Source of the DNA: Holothuria scabra
Lineage: Eukaryota; Echinodermata; Holothuroidea; Aspidochirotida; Holothuriidae
Length of the DNA: 64,000 nt
Reading direction: 5' to 3'
Assembly (NCBI GenBank): GCA_037179385.1
Contig: CM074200.1
Coordinates: forward strand, 33,669,884-33,733,883
Below the pieces are notes generated by a model. That model worked only from the letters and a program-made list of their open reading frames with translations. It made no database searches and was not told the origin of the DNA. Made by a program: the position numbers and the translations under genes. Shown here in pieces: positions 10,269 to 22,200 of this stretch (the stretch's first letter is position 1; each line of letters opens with the position of its first letter).

Positions 10269-13200
10269 CTGTAGGGAGAAAAAACATTGAATCACACTGA
10301 ACGCTTGGGGTAGCGGGAACGGCTGAGAATAACCGTTTCTGGAATATGTTGCATGCAACCTTCAAATATCACATTTAGCAAGGGAGACTGGATCAGATTT
10401 GGAAGTCGTTCTCACACGATACTCTGTAAAGTCCCTTTCAAGTTGTGAGGACAGAATACTCTTTTTGTCTCTTTTCAGCATAAATGTGAATACATAAATT
10501 GGGTAATTTTATAGGCGTGAAACTTAGATCAAGGAATTTACAAATTGTAAAGTTTAAACCTATAGCGGATGGTGTGGAGGTTCTGGTTCAACAGTCTCCA
10601 GAATCCTCGGAGATAACCAGCAGTTTGATGGAAATTTCCAATTGAGGAACATAGGAACAGTCTATACTTTGCGATAGGCACTAACATAGATAGAGATCAA
10701 TTCAAAAGAAAAAAATCTACGAAAGATATTTAGAAGAAAAGCCCTTTATGGAAAAACAAAGACTATTTTAATGACACGAGATCATGACGTATAATGTGAT
10801 GTACATTACAAAGATGATTCAACATCATTTCAAAACAATTAACCTATACAAGCCCCAACAAATTGGTACTTAACTTTGAATATGATGACTTACATAGTAC
10901 ATTTTTAGCAACGTTTGTACATTCTAACCGAAGAACAGAGATTTCAAAGGAAGAACTAAGCTTTAGTATTGACTGCAACTTTCTTGAACTTACTATCCTT
11001 GTCCGAAACGTTTTACTATAAAACATATCTACGCGATAGAAAGTTTTTTTTTTAATTCCTGAAGTCCTGTCTAATTCCGTAGTCTATAGTTATTCCCACA
11101 TTATAATTTTCTCTATGGACTAACTTGCTTCCTGCCCCGAAACTGGGTATGGAAAATGGTAAAAAAAAGTTCCTTACGGTAATTACGTTATATATATATG
11201 TGCCGCATAGTACAATACCTTTATAGTATTCTTACGCACTGTGCGTCACACCAAGATGCCACAACATCCCATGAACCAGTACTACTGTACTGTAATCATA
11301 TTTTTATGCTTAGCAACCATAGGCGTACGAGGCCGGGGGGGGGGGGCAGACTGCCCCCAAATTTTCTCAAGACCTAAAATTCGGGCAGGGATCTGGAAAA
11401 ATTCGGGCAGCCGTTTGAGTCTTGAAACCTGGTTTGTTTCTACTTGCACAGAAACTCCTAGGCGCGCTCGAATTCCTTCAAACATTTGGCCGCAAAAAAT
11501 AACAAAAAAGCATCATAGTCACGGTACAATTTTACATGAAAACTCTAAAAGATACCAAAATTCGCGACACATTCGGGCAGCTAATGAAAAAACAATTTTT
11601 CGTCAGCCTCACTTCATATTCTTGCGCGAACCTTTGCCCGAAATGACACAATATTCGGGCAAAAGTTGCAAAAAGGTTCCGGGATATTTTTAATTGCCAG
11701 ATTACAAGGGGAGAGTGGATATATACAGTCCCCAAAATTTTGTCCCAACAAACCAATCAAAAGCTTGTGACGCACCATATTACTAAATGACAATCACCAA
11801 TAGTCACCAGAAGGCTGAAACGTACTTGGTCGAGAGGTATTTGGGCAGCATATGAATGAGATGACGATTTTGCACTTTTCAAAATGATCCTCTTAAAATT
11901 GTGCGAAACTTTTTAACCTGCAGTGCTGTGGAACCGAAATTCGGGCAATGGTAAACAAATCAGCAGCTTGTTTGCTCACTCATACGAATTTAGTGTGAAC
12001 AAATCTGCAAGTAAGTCTGCCCACAAATTCATGTAAAAACATCTAGCAACGTGACAAGCCGAGTTTTTCTCAAACAGCGTGAGTGGAAAAATCATTTATA
12101 TATAGTCGGGAGTTCGGGCCGAGTCATATAGACAGTTGTATCAATTCAGTGGAACTGGAATTAGGGCAAGAGTCGCAACAAAGTCACAGACATTCGGTAC
12201 TCATGTTTTTAATTCCGTTCTACAGTTTTCCCCGGAAAGATACAAGACCAGGTAATGTTTATACATTCCCACAGTGGCGTAGCCACGGGGGGGGGGCCTG
12301 GGGGGCCTAGGTCCCCCAGATTTTCTTCAGGCCCCCCAGATTTTTTGCGTCCTGATAAAGTAATTGAAAAAAATAAAATTTTTGAACGGAAATAAAATTT
12401 GAAGTATTTCCTTCAAAACAGTAAATTAATAAAATGTGAAAAAAATTTAAAAAAAAATAGATGAATGAGTGCAAAACACATTTTGTGCGCACTTATGAAA
12501 TCAAGCAATAACTTCAAAATGCCTACTTTCACTAAATAAGACACCGTTTGTGATCTGCACTGTCGTTTATTGCATTTCACTTAGAAGATGAAACGAAAGT
12601 CTCGACGACAAACCTAAATGTGACTTTGTAAGGTCAAAACCCTTTCTGCCTTTCGGATGGCTGATTGATTTACTGAGAATAAGGCAATCGTACACTGAAG
12701 ACCACTCTTACACGACCATTCCTATTCTTTATCAAACACAAAATATGCCGTAAGCAGGTAAGGGTAAGGCACTGCCTTCAGATAATTCTTCCCTTCCATC
12801 CTTAACAAGTAGGCTTAGGCCCTTGTCGTGCCTCACTCCACTCCTGCCCATGCAAAGTGCCACTGTAGGACGATTTTTCGACGTCTTTTTTTTACTGGTT
12901 GGCACTGACGTCCGGGGGATTTGTAAAATGTCCACAAAGTCCTGATTTCATGTGTTTCCCACATGATGCCAGTGGCGTAGCCACGGGGGGGGGGGCCTGG
13001 GGGGCCTAGGCCCCCCAGATTTTCTCCAGGCCCCCAGATTTTTTGCGTCCTGATAGAGTAATTGAAAAAAATAAAATAAAAAAATGTGCAAAAACTAAAA
13101 GAAAAAAATCATGGATGAATGTGTGTAAAACACATTTTGTCCGCACGTATGAAATCAAGCAATAACTTTAAAATGCCTACTTTCACTAAATTAGATAGGC

Positions 13201-16200
13201 CTACCGTTTGTGATCTGCACTGTCGTTTATTGCATTTCACTTCGAAGATGAAACGAAAGTCTCGACAACAAACTTTAATGTGACTTTGTTAGGTTAAGAC
13301 CCTTTCTGCCTTTCGGATGGCTGATTGATTTATTGAAAATAAGGCAATCGTACACTGGAGACCACTCTCACACGACCATTCCTATACTATATACAAAAAA
13401 TATGCCGTAAGCAGATAAGGGTAAGGTACTGCCTTCGGATAATTCTTCCCTTCCATCCTTAACAAGTAGGCCTATGTCGTGCCTCACTCTTGCCCATGAC
13501 AAGTGCCACTGTAGGACGATTTTTTTCGACAAGTCCTCTTTTTACTAGTTGGCACTGGCGTCCGGGGGATTTGTAAAATGTCCACAAGGTCCGGATTTCA
13601 TGTGTTTCCCACATGATCCATACTTCTGCTTTGAGGTTCAATTATTTTGAGGGATTTATTCGTAGTATTTTAATTTTGACTACGTAATGTACCGATGAAC
13701 AAATACTGCACCATTTTGCACATTGTTTCTTTGGTAGTATGTATGTCTCTTGTAAAATCTCTACAAAAACTAAAAATATTTTTATATTTTTCATGCTCCC
13801 CAAAAAGGGAAAATCCGAAAACTCAGGCCTATAATCAGTTCAAAGTTTTGCCAAACATAGCACCATTTTGCATCTAGGAAATCTAACGCAAAGAAAGTTT
13901 CTCAGAGGGGGACACAACTACTTTTGGTTTTCCTGTTAAAGGATGAGGTACTGCCTTAGGTAAGCTGAAATCCTTTCAAATATTGCCGCATTTGCGGCTG
14001 GGTACATCCAGTTTAAAACACGTGGGAAGTGCCGTTTCCGGCCATCTGGAGGGATTTAAAAGCCCAAAATTTTCTTGTGCGCTCCGCGCCAACTGATAGT
14101 GGCGCTCCGCTTAGATTCAAATATTGCCGCATTTGCGATCTACGTGCTTCTGAAGTTTACAATTTTTCCCAAGGGGAAGGGAGAAACCGGCTCCCTTTAG
14201 TCTCATCCCCCAGGCCACAGATCAGAAGTGCCCAGTTTTGGGGTCCCTAAAAAGTGTATGTATTGCCATTTTTCATAGATTGATTTTTTATTCTCATTAT
14301 TGAGGCATCGCAGACATGAGATTCGTATTTCAAGGCTGGGTACATCCAGCTTAAAACACATGGGAAGTGCCGTTTCCGGCCATCTGGAGGGGTTTAAAGC
14401 CCAAAATTTTCTTGTACGCTCCGCGCCAACCCATGGTGGCGCTCCGCTTAGATAGTCTTGCCGCGCCTGACCCTCGGAGGTACCAGGCCCCCCCCCCCCC
14501 ACTTGTTACCTAGGCCCCCCCCCCCAAAAAAAAAAATCCCATCCTGGCTAAGCCACTGCATGATGCTTCTGCTTCTGCTTTGCGGTTCAATTATTTTGAG
14601 AGATTTATTAGTAGTTTTTTAATTTTGAATATGTAATGTACCGATGGACAAATACTGCACCATTTTGCACTTGTTCCTTTGCGCGTATGTATGTCTCTTG
14701 TAAAATCTCTACAAAAACTAAAAACATTTTGATATTTTTCATGCTCCCCAAAAAGGGAAAATCCTAAAACTTAGGCCTATAATCAGTTTAAAGTTTTGCC
14801 AAACATAGCACCATTTTGCATCTAGGAAATCTAACGCAAAGAAAGTTTCTCAGAGGGGGACACAACTACTTTTGGTTTTCCTGTTAAAGGGTAAGGTACT
14901 GCCTTAGGTTAGCTGAGATCCATTCAAATATTGCCGCATTTGCGGCTGAGTACATTCACTTTAAAACACGTGGCAAGTGCTGTTTCCGGCCATCTGGAGG
15001 GGTTTTAAAGCCCGAAATTTTCTTGCTCGCTCCGCGCCAACCGATGGTGGCGCTCCGCTTAGATAGTCTTGCCACGCCTGACCGTCGGAGGTACCAGGCC
15101 GCCCACTTGTTTCCTACCTCCCCCCCCCCCCAAAAAAAAATACCATCCTGGCCACGCCACTGCATTCCCAGGTGCGGGGTATCATTATATTATGTTTTTT
15201 CACATCTCAAATGTTTTTAAGGAGGAACCTCAGTTACCGATTGCTGGATCGGGGAAGAATATATGAATAGTGCCTTGTCAACGCCCTTTCCCCTTCCTTT
15301 CTTTCTGATTACACAACTCAAGGGTAATACATCTCACCGTATTGATTCAACTTACTGAGTTGTGGGAACTCTTAAATAGCCTTGGAAGTGCCATTTCCAG
15401 CGATCTTGGAGGCTTTTTGGACCAAAACTTTGGGGCGTTCCGGGCCAAGCCATGGTGACGCGGAGCGCTGAGAGTCCGTCTATCGCCCTGGGATTTTCGA
15501 GGGTTTCTGAAGTTTTTCAATTTTCAAAATTATATTGATGATAATCTCATGCTGCATGACGTAAAATAGTTTGTAGAACGCGCAAACAAACTCGTTTTCC
15601 AATGATTATAGATTAGTGTAGTCATCCAATGGTAGTGGTACGTTCATCTGGGAGTTTTCTGACCTTTTTGACCGCGTGTTTGGTCTAACGGTAGAGCATC
15701 CGCCTTCCACGCGGAAGACCCGGGTTCGCTTCCCAGGTCGAGTCATACCAAAGACTCTAAAAATGGAACCTACTGCCGTTGTGCGTGATGCTCCCCATAA
15801 GCAACGGAGTAGGGAAAACAAGCCAGTGAGCCACAACTGGAAAAAAGGCCGTGGCCGGCTCGACTTGAACCAATAGGTTGGAAACTGGGCCGTAAAACTA
15901 TATCTAACTAACTAACAAACTGACCTTTTTGTAGATTTGCTCATTTTGGTGAAAAATTTTATTGCAAACGAAAGTTCAAAATATCGACGGCTTTAATTCT
16001 GCTTATAAGCCTGGGAAAGGCCATTTCCGGCTGTCTGAGGGGTTGCGATTTTTCAAAATTTTCTGTACGCTCCGCGCCAACCGATGGTGGCGCTCCGCTT
16101 AGATAGTCTTTCTGACAAAATTACATTTTTCGGGCAGAGAATCCTCTGCCCCCCCCAAAAAACTGAAATGCTCCCGTACGCCTATGTTAGCAACCTACTT

Positions 16201-19200
16201 ATGTAGGTACAGCAACAGATTATAAATACTTTAACTGTGTATGTTGAAAAGGGTATCAACGTAGTAAGTAACTGAAATGATAAAAGAATTGCACTTTTTT
16301 GAAAAAAAAAAAAAATCCATTAAAATGACCGTAGTTGTTGTTATTACCCCGAAGATTTTATTCCCCGTAAAATAGACATTGTTCGACAAAATTTTCCTTA
16401 AAGGGCCAAACCTCTCACCCCAAACTACAATTTTGGTACGGGTGTACCGAAATTCTCAATTGGCTCAGCTCTTTGATTGACATCTAATTCAAACAATGCA
16501 GAGTACAAAAGCTTATATTACACAGCATGAACGGTACTGAGAGTGTTTTGATTATATAAATTGAGTTTTTCTATACTCACCTTGTAGCAATAAACAGAGA
16601 TTGTGTCTGGATCAGGATGAATTTCAGACAATTGTGGGAAGGGCTTCAGTAAAAGGTTAGGAGAATTGGTATTGTTTGGGGTGAGAGAACTGAGCCTTCA
16701 CCGTTTGCCGCAATTCTTTTCAAAAGTCACGTTAAATTATATAAAACAGTTTTCGCACTGAGAAGTTGAAAAGATTAAAATGTAAAAGAAATCATACACC
16801 TTTGTCCTTTTATTGCAAATGTTTAGGGAGATTGTTTTTCCACCATTTCGCTCTGTATAATGATGCATTCATACAGAATAACATATTGTTCACCTTCCAT
16901 GATACAACATACTTTTGCCTAGATAGATCATGAGACATACGATTTGAAGGAAAAGGAAAAAGAAGAGGAGTATCTACTGTAAAATCCAGGGAGTGAGTTT
17001 TCCAGCTTATTTGGGGCAAGTGTCCTTTGCGAATGCGTATTACGTCACAACAGTGAACCGATATCCTATAAAAGCCAAGAGATGTGGACGACCTTCGTCC
17101 TCATTAGTCATAACTTTGAACAGTTTTTCTGCATTAGGCGTGTTCCCATTTGATCCAGGGAGGCGGATCTTGATCTACCGAGGTGGATCAACATCAGTTA
17201 CCTTGATCGAGATCCGCGTTCCCATTTGAGTGAGCGCGGTAGATCAAACGTGTTTTATGAACACATTGCGCAAGTGCGAAAAGGTCACCAATGTTTACAA
17301 GTCAGCCTGCCATGCATTTCGTATCGATGTATCACAAAAACATACATGAGTGTAACCGGAGATCCAGGGTCACTTGATCTACCGATGTGTTCCCATTACA
17401 AACTTTGATCCAGCGCGGTGGATCTGATCTACCCCGAACGGTCGATCAAAATCGGTGGATCTTGATCTTGAGTGAGTGTTGTTGATCTGCGTTCCCATTA
17501 GTGTTTGATCCACCTCGGTAGATCAAGATCCACCTCCCTGGATCAAATGGGAACGCGGCTATTGAAAACGTGCAACATTGTTGAAATAACAAAAACCTAC
17601 ATCTCTGAACTTGAATGGTCCCCTTAAAAAAACGGACACTTCAGCCAGATACCTTTCGATGGCGCGGTCCGACAGTGGTCTGATAGTTGCATTAACAAAC
17701 AGTCTTAAAGGCCCAATTCTCTCATCCCAAACAACATCACTTCTCCTATTCTTCTTACTTAAGGCCCTCCCACAATTGTCTGAATTTCCTCCTCATCCAG
17801 ACACAATCCAGGTTTATTGCTTCAGGGTGAGTATAAAAAGCTCAGTGTATAATCATAACACTCTCAGTACAGTCCATGTTGTGTAATGTAACCTTTGGTA
17901 ATGTGCATTGTTTGAATAAGCTGTCAATCAAAGAGCTGAGCCAACTTAGCATTTTGGTACTCCCGTACAAGAATTGTAGTTTGGGGTGAGAGGAATGGAC
18001 CTTGAAGGCCGGTGTACAATGGACACACTTGAGGACAAATGTGTCGCAGGATGTTGCCCAAACACCGTGTGTCTGAAAATGTTGCCAGCGTGTACAAAGC
18101 AGACACAAGCGTTTACTTGTACCCGCAACATTTGTCTGAGTGTACACAGGGACAAACTATTTGTGTCCAGTTGTGTTGGCAACAGGTTGCGACAAATGTG
18201 TCGTGAAATGTGTCCAGTGTGCAACACAAGCCTAAAGACTGTTGGAAAGGTAACTTACCCGCAATCGGTGGTCCGATCAAGAAACCGGTCCCTTGCATCT
18301 CAATGACCATTCCGAAAGAGTAGGCCAGGGTGTCCATGCCTACAAAATGGGCCAACAGAGCCGGTACTAGAGAGTCGGTGGACCCGGCTAAGAAGGAGTA
18401 AGTAGACGCAATGATGGCCAAGCAGATATAGCTTTCAGAAAATGAAACCGTAAAGAGGAAGATTCCAGAGAAGATTGTAGCTGTCATGAATCCAAAGAGG
18501 CGACCGTAACGGTTGACAACTCGATCGAATATGAAGCCGACGACGATTCGACCAGCCATGTCTGTGATGCCCATGATTGAGAGGATGTAAGACCAGTCTT
18601 GTTCCGAAATGTCAAGAGAAAGAGCAAAAGCTTTGAAGTACATGTAAGGGAGCTGGTAGCCGATGCACATTAGCAAGTTGCACAGGCAGAAAAGAACAAA
18701 GAACCGATTCTTTAGAAGGTGGCCAAACGTCAGACAAGGACCAAGGTGTCGACTGAGTTGGAATATTGTGGATGACGTCGCTCTGCGTATAAGTCCAATT
18801 GTTGAAAAACGAGAAATTCTGTTGGTCGGAACGTCTGTTTCAGAGGGAGTGACGTAAAGAACTTTCTTTTGACAGTGCACGTTATTGTCGTCTAAAGGGT
18901 GCATAGCAGTACTAAGCTGGTCATTCGGTTCTTGCAAAGTAGTGGAGATAATCACTGGTTGAGGGATACTCTCAAGCCCATTTGAAGGTTGAGTCACTTT
19001 GTAAGATGAAGGATTGCAGTGGCAGCCTTGGCAAGTCGCATTATTTGATGTATTGAAGTGACCCGAATCGAATGGAAACCGAGTCATGTTTCCGTTGGCA
19101 CACGTTATGATTGTCTGCGTAGCGACATCTACCTCTTTGCTCTGCGGTGCAGATGACTCGTTAGTAGGTTTACACTGATCCATTGGTTCTGCAATCACTG

Positions 19201-22200
19201 ACGTTACGTCTGTGAAGAATAAAAGCACCGATGAGCTGCTTCTTTGAATACCGACTGAATTATTTGTCTCGTCTCGGTACTTCCGTGGTAGCTTTCTGTT
19301 CTGATAAGTGGCTCCACATGCGCAGAGCAGCAGACAACAGCTACCTAAAATCAAAAACGTGATCCTCCATCCAACAGCCCGGATGCAATATTGTGTAACA
19401 GGGGCGAAGATGAAAGTCCCCAGACCAGATCCGGAAACTGCAAGACCGCAGGCCAAGGATCGACGTCGCTCGAAAAACTTACCAAGCATAACAATACACG
19501 GTAAGTAGGACAAACCAAATCCTAAACCTAAAAGAAAACAACAGTGAGCAATAAATGTTTCTAGTATAGAAAAAGTAAGTAAATAAGTAAGTAAATAAGT
19601 AAGTAGGTCAGTCAACCACCCACCCAGTCAGTTGCAATGCTACGCGTTACTTTCGTTGAAGGAGGCAATTTTTTTGCCTTAACCTTAAAGGCAGGAGCAG
19701 TCATCCCAAATTGAAGAAGTGTAGTAGACTGTCCAGTATCATGATTGGCTGTTAGGAGTCATGTGACAATGTTTTTTCTCTTCAAATGCAAAATTTGCCA
19801 GAAATAACTGTTTGGTTCACCTTGAATATGCAATAGTAAAGTCATATAATGTAATTAAAGATACTTTGAACAGAAATAAGATTAAAACTGTGTTATTTAG
19901 TTTTATCTTCAAAATAAGTTTTGGGGGATTGCTCTTTACCTTTAAATTTATAAGGTCTTTCACATCCTATATGGCTTATTCCATAAAGTAGGTACCCATT
20001 TTATGATACCTACCCTTGGGTAAATATGGATATATTAAAAAAGGAAGACAAGAAAATATGTCAACTGAATAAAATATCATTCCTCATTAACTAAACAGAC
20101 ACTGAAGTAGAACTGTATGATGAAAATAAAAATAATGGGTTTAAAAGGCATTTTGTGTTTCGCGAGTTAACGGTACCGCAGCCAGTGTTTAGAAGTTTGT
20201 ATCATATACAACGCCGTTTATTGGATACATGTCCTTCTAAGCTTACATTTTGTTCATTACACCTGATACACTTAAATAAGTTGCAAACATATATATGCAT
20301 TTTGGATATTGCAATTTTTACAGTCTTGTGTAAAACGAGACACTATTTTAGTGTCCCGGATAAAATGTTTTCAGGGTGAGCAAAGAGGCTTCCCAATAAC
20401 CATTTGTGTTGTTCATCCTTTCCCAAATCCAGACACGTAATAGTAAGCGCCAAGGTAAAGTGTAACAACACAATTTTGTTTGCCATTCATTTTTCAGTAT
20501 AATCCACAACATGTTTCACGTGTAAATAATTAGAAGTGGAACATCAAAATTTCGGTTTCAATTAACACCTGAAACCTTGAACTCGGCTCCAATGTACTTG
20601 TTCGCCGTATTTTAACCCAAAACTTATTACAAGAAAACGACATAATGTACTTACATTGTAACAAAGTAGAACATCAACCCGTTAACACAAGCACAGTAAA
20701 GCTTTCATACACATCAAAGGAAAAAAGCCCTAACTGGACCGGGGTCACGCAAAACAGGTCTATGAGCAGATGAGGTAAAGTTTGGATTATAAGGGCTGTC
20801 CCGAGTTAGATTTGTTGCTTCCTCGGCGACGAAACTCTTCGCAGGTCTTATTCGGGAGTTTTTTTTTTTTCGTTTTTTTTGTACTTTGCTCCTGCATCGG
20901 AGAGTCCAGTGGAATTTAAAACATAATGTTGTTTGTACTGTGAACAACAGGTAGATAATGCACTGTTGGATGAAGAATTCTGGTAAGTCTAAATTAGCCT
21001 TTAGGGTAGCTTCAGCTTTTCTCTCATTGTAGGAGATAGCTGCAACGCCACACATCAGGATTTTTTTTTTTTTTTGTACAACGTATCAGTCCGTGGAGTT
21101 GGACAACATCGAGATCATGAGCGGGCTTAATAAAAAATGATGAAAATGTTTACGAATTATACCTGTCAATACCCCAAACGTGAAGTATAGATACGATAAG
21201 TGCGGGGCCAGCGAACTTAGAGCAAGACCGCCAGATGCAAAGGCGCCACCAGTAATTGTTGTAATCATAGCACCAAACCTAGCCACCAACAAGCTGCTAA
21301 TTGGACCTGGGGAAAAATGAAATAAAAATAATGTAATATCCATTCACTTCATTCATTCACGACTTCTCTTAGATTCAAGGTATGGGAAAGAAAAACTTTT
21401 CATATCGTGGAATACGGTTTCACTAGTCAAAAGGGTGGAGATGGTAGCCGAGGAGTCACGAAGATATTTTCAGAGAGAACAGTTCAAAGCCATAGCATAG
21501 CCTATTGTGTTCTAAATCTGGCCAGTCTAGTAGCCAATAGCCACCTATATACCTACAACATTACGGTAAGGGTAAAGGTAAACCAACGATATTCGTCAAG
21601 TGCTCCAAAAATTGGGGAAAGGGAGTGGTTAGATATGGTGCTATGGATGTTCTTGATCTACTAACACATGTATGTAGCTCAGCACACTCTGGAAGGGCAG
21701 TTTCCGGCCATCTATAGGGATTTGCCAGTGAAAAGTCAAAACGTCTTTTGCAGGCTTCGCACCAACCGATGAAATTTGGCTCTCACTCAGCCCTATCCTA
21801 ATATTCCGTCCCTCATATTCCGACCTTCATATTCCGTTCCATTTCGCTGGTTGGTCACGGGATTGCTTTACTTACTCCACTGCTAGTGTGGAGCAACCTC
21901 ACAAAAGGCAATAGGATCCAATTTATTGTCATTGGTATGACTCAAACTAGGAATTGAACCCGCTCGTTGCAGGCCCCCTGTGCTGTACCACTAAATCAAA
22001 CACAGGTCTCAATTAATAAGTAAGAGGACTTATTTTCTTATGAATGAAATTCCCCTTCGCTTCCATCTCCCCTCATCGACCTACCCCTGAACCTACTTCC
22101 GTTTCAACTTAAATATCTTTCCAGTCTTATGGTAAAGAATGAATTCTTATAGCATTGATCCCGCTTGAGTTAAAATTAAAAGTACCTTGCTATTACATCT

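Larger units (their letters stand above)
11318..16186 (+). mobile_element. hAT-like element, outermost layer of a transposon nest
   Basis: The left end is CATAGGCGTACGAGG and the right end in reverse complement is CATAGGCGTACGGGAGC, sharing the 12-bp inverted repeat CATAGGCGTACG. Perfect 8-bp duplications TTAGCAAC flank it at 11,310-11,317 and 16,187-16,194, which is the hallmark of the hAT superfamily. A G-run follows the left end and a C-run precedes the right end. The 4,869 bp includes the insertions at 12,272-15,162 and 15,671-15,919; the rest carries no transposase, so it is non-autonomous. A repeated word, TTCGGGCA, recurs through the left half. Confidence 0.88.

Noticed and set aside
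15671..15745. A tRNA-Gly(TCC) gene
   Set aside because: The anticodon arm and B box look right, but the acceptor stem does not pair, the T stem has a mismatch, and a SINE body, tail and 12-bp duplication surround it.
18113..18258. Extension of the MCT reading frame past the donor at 18,258
   Set aside because: The frame stays open by chance into intron repeat sequence. The splice to 10,268 restores the family C-terminus.
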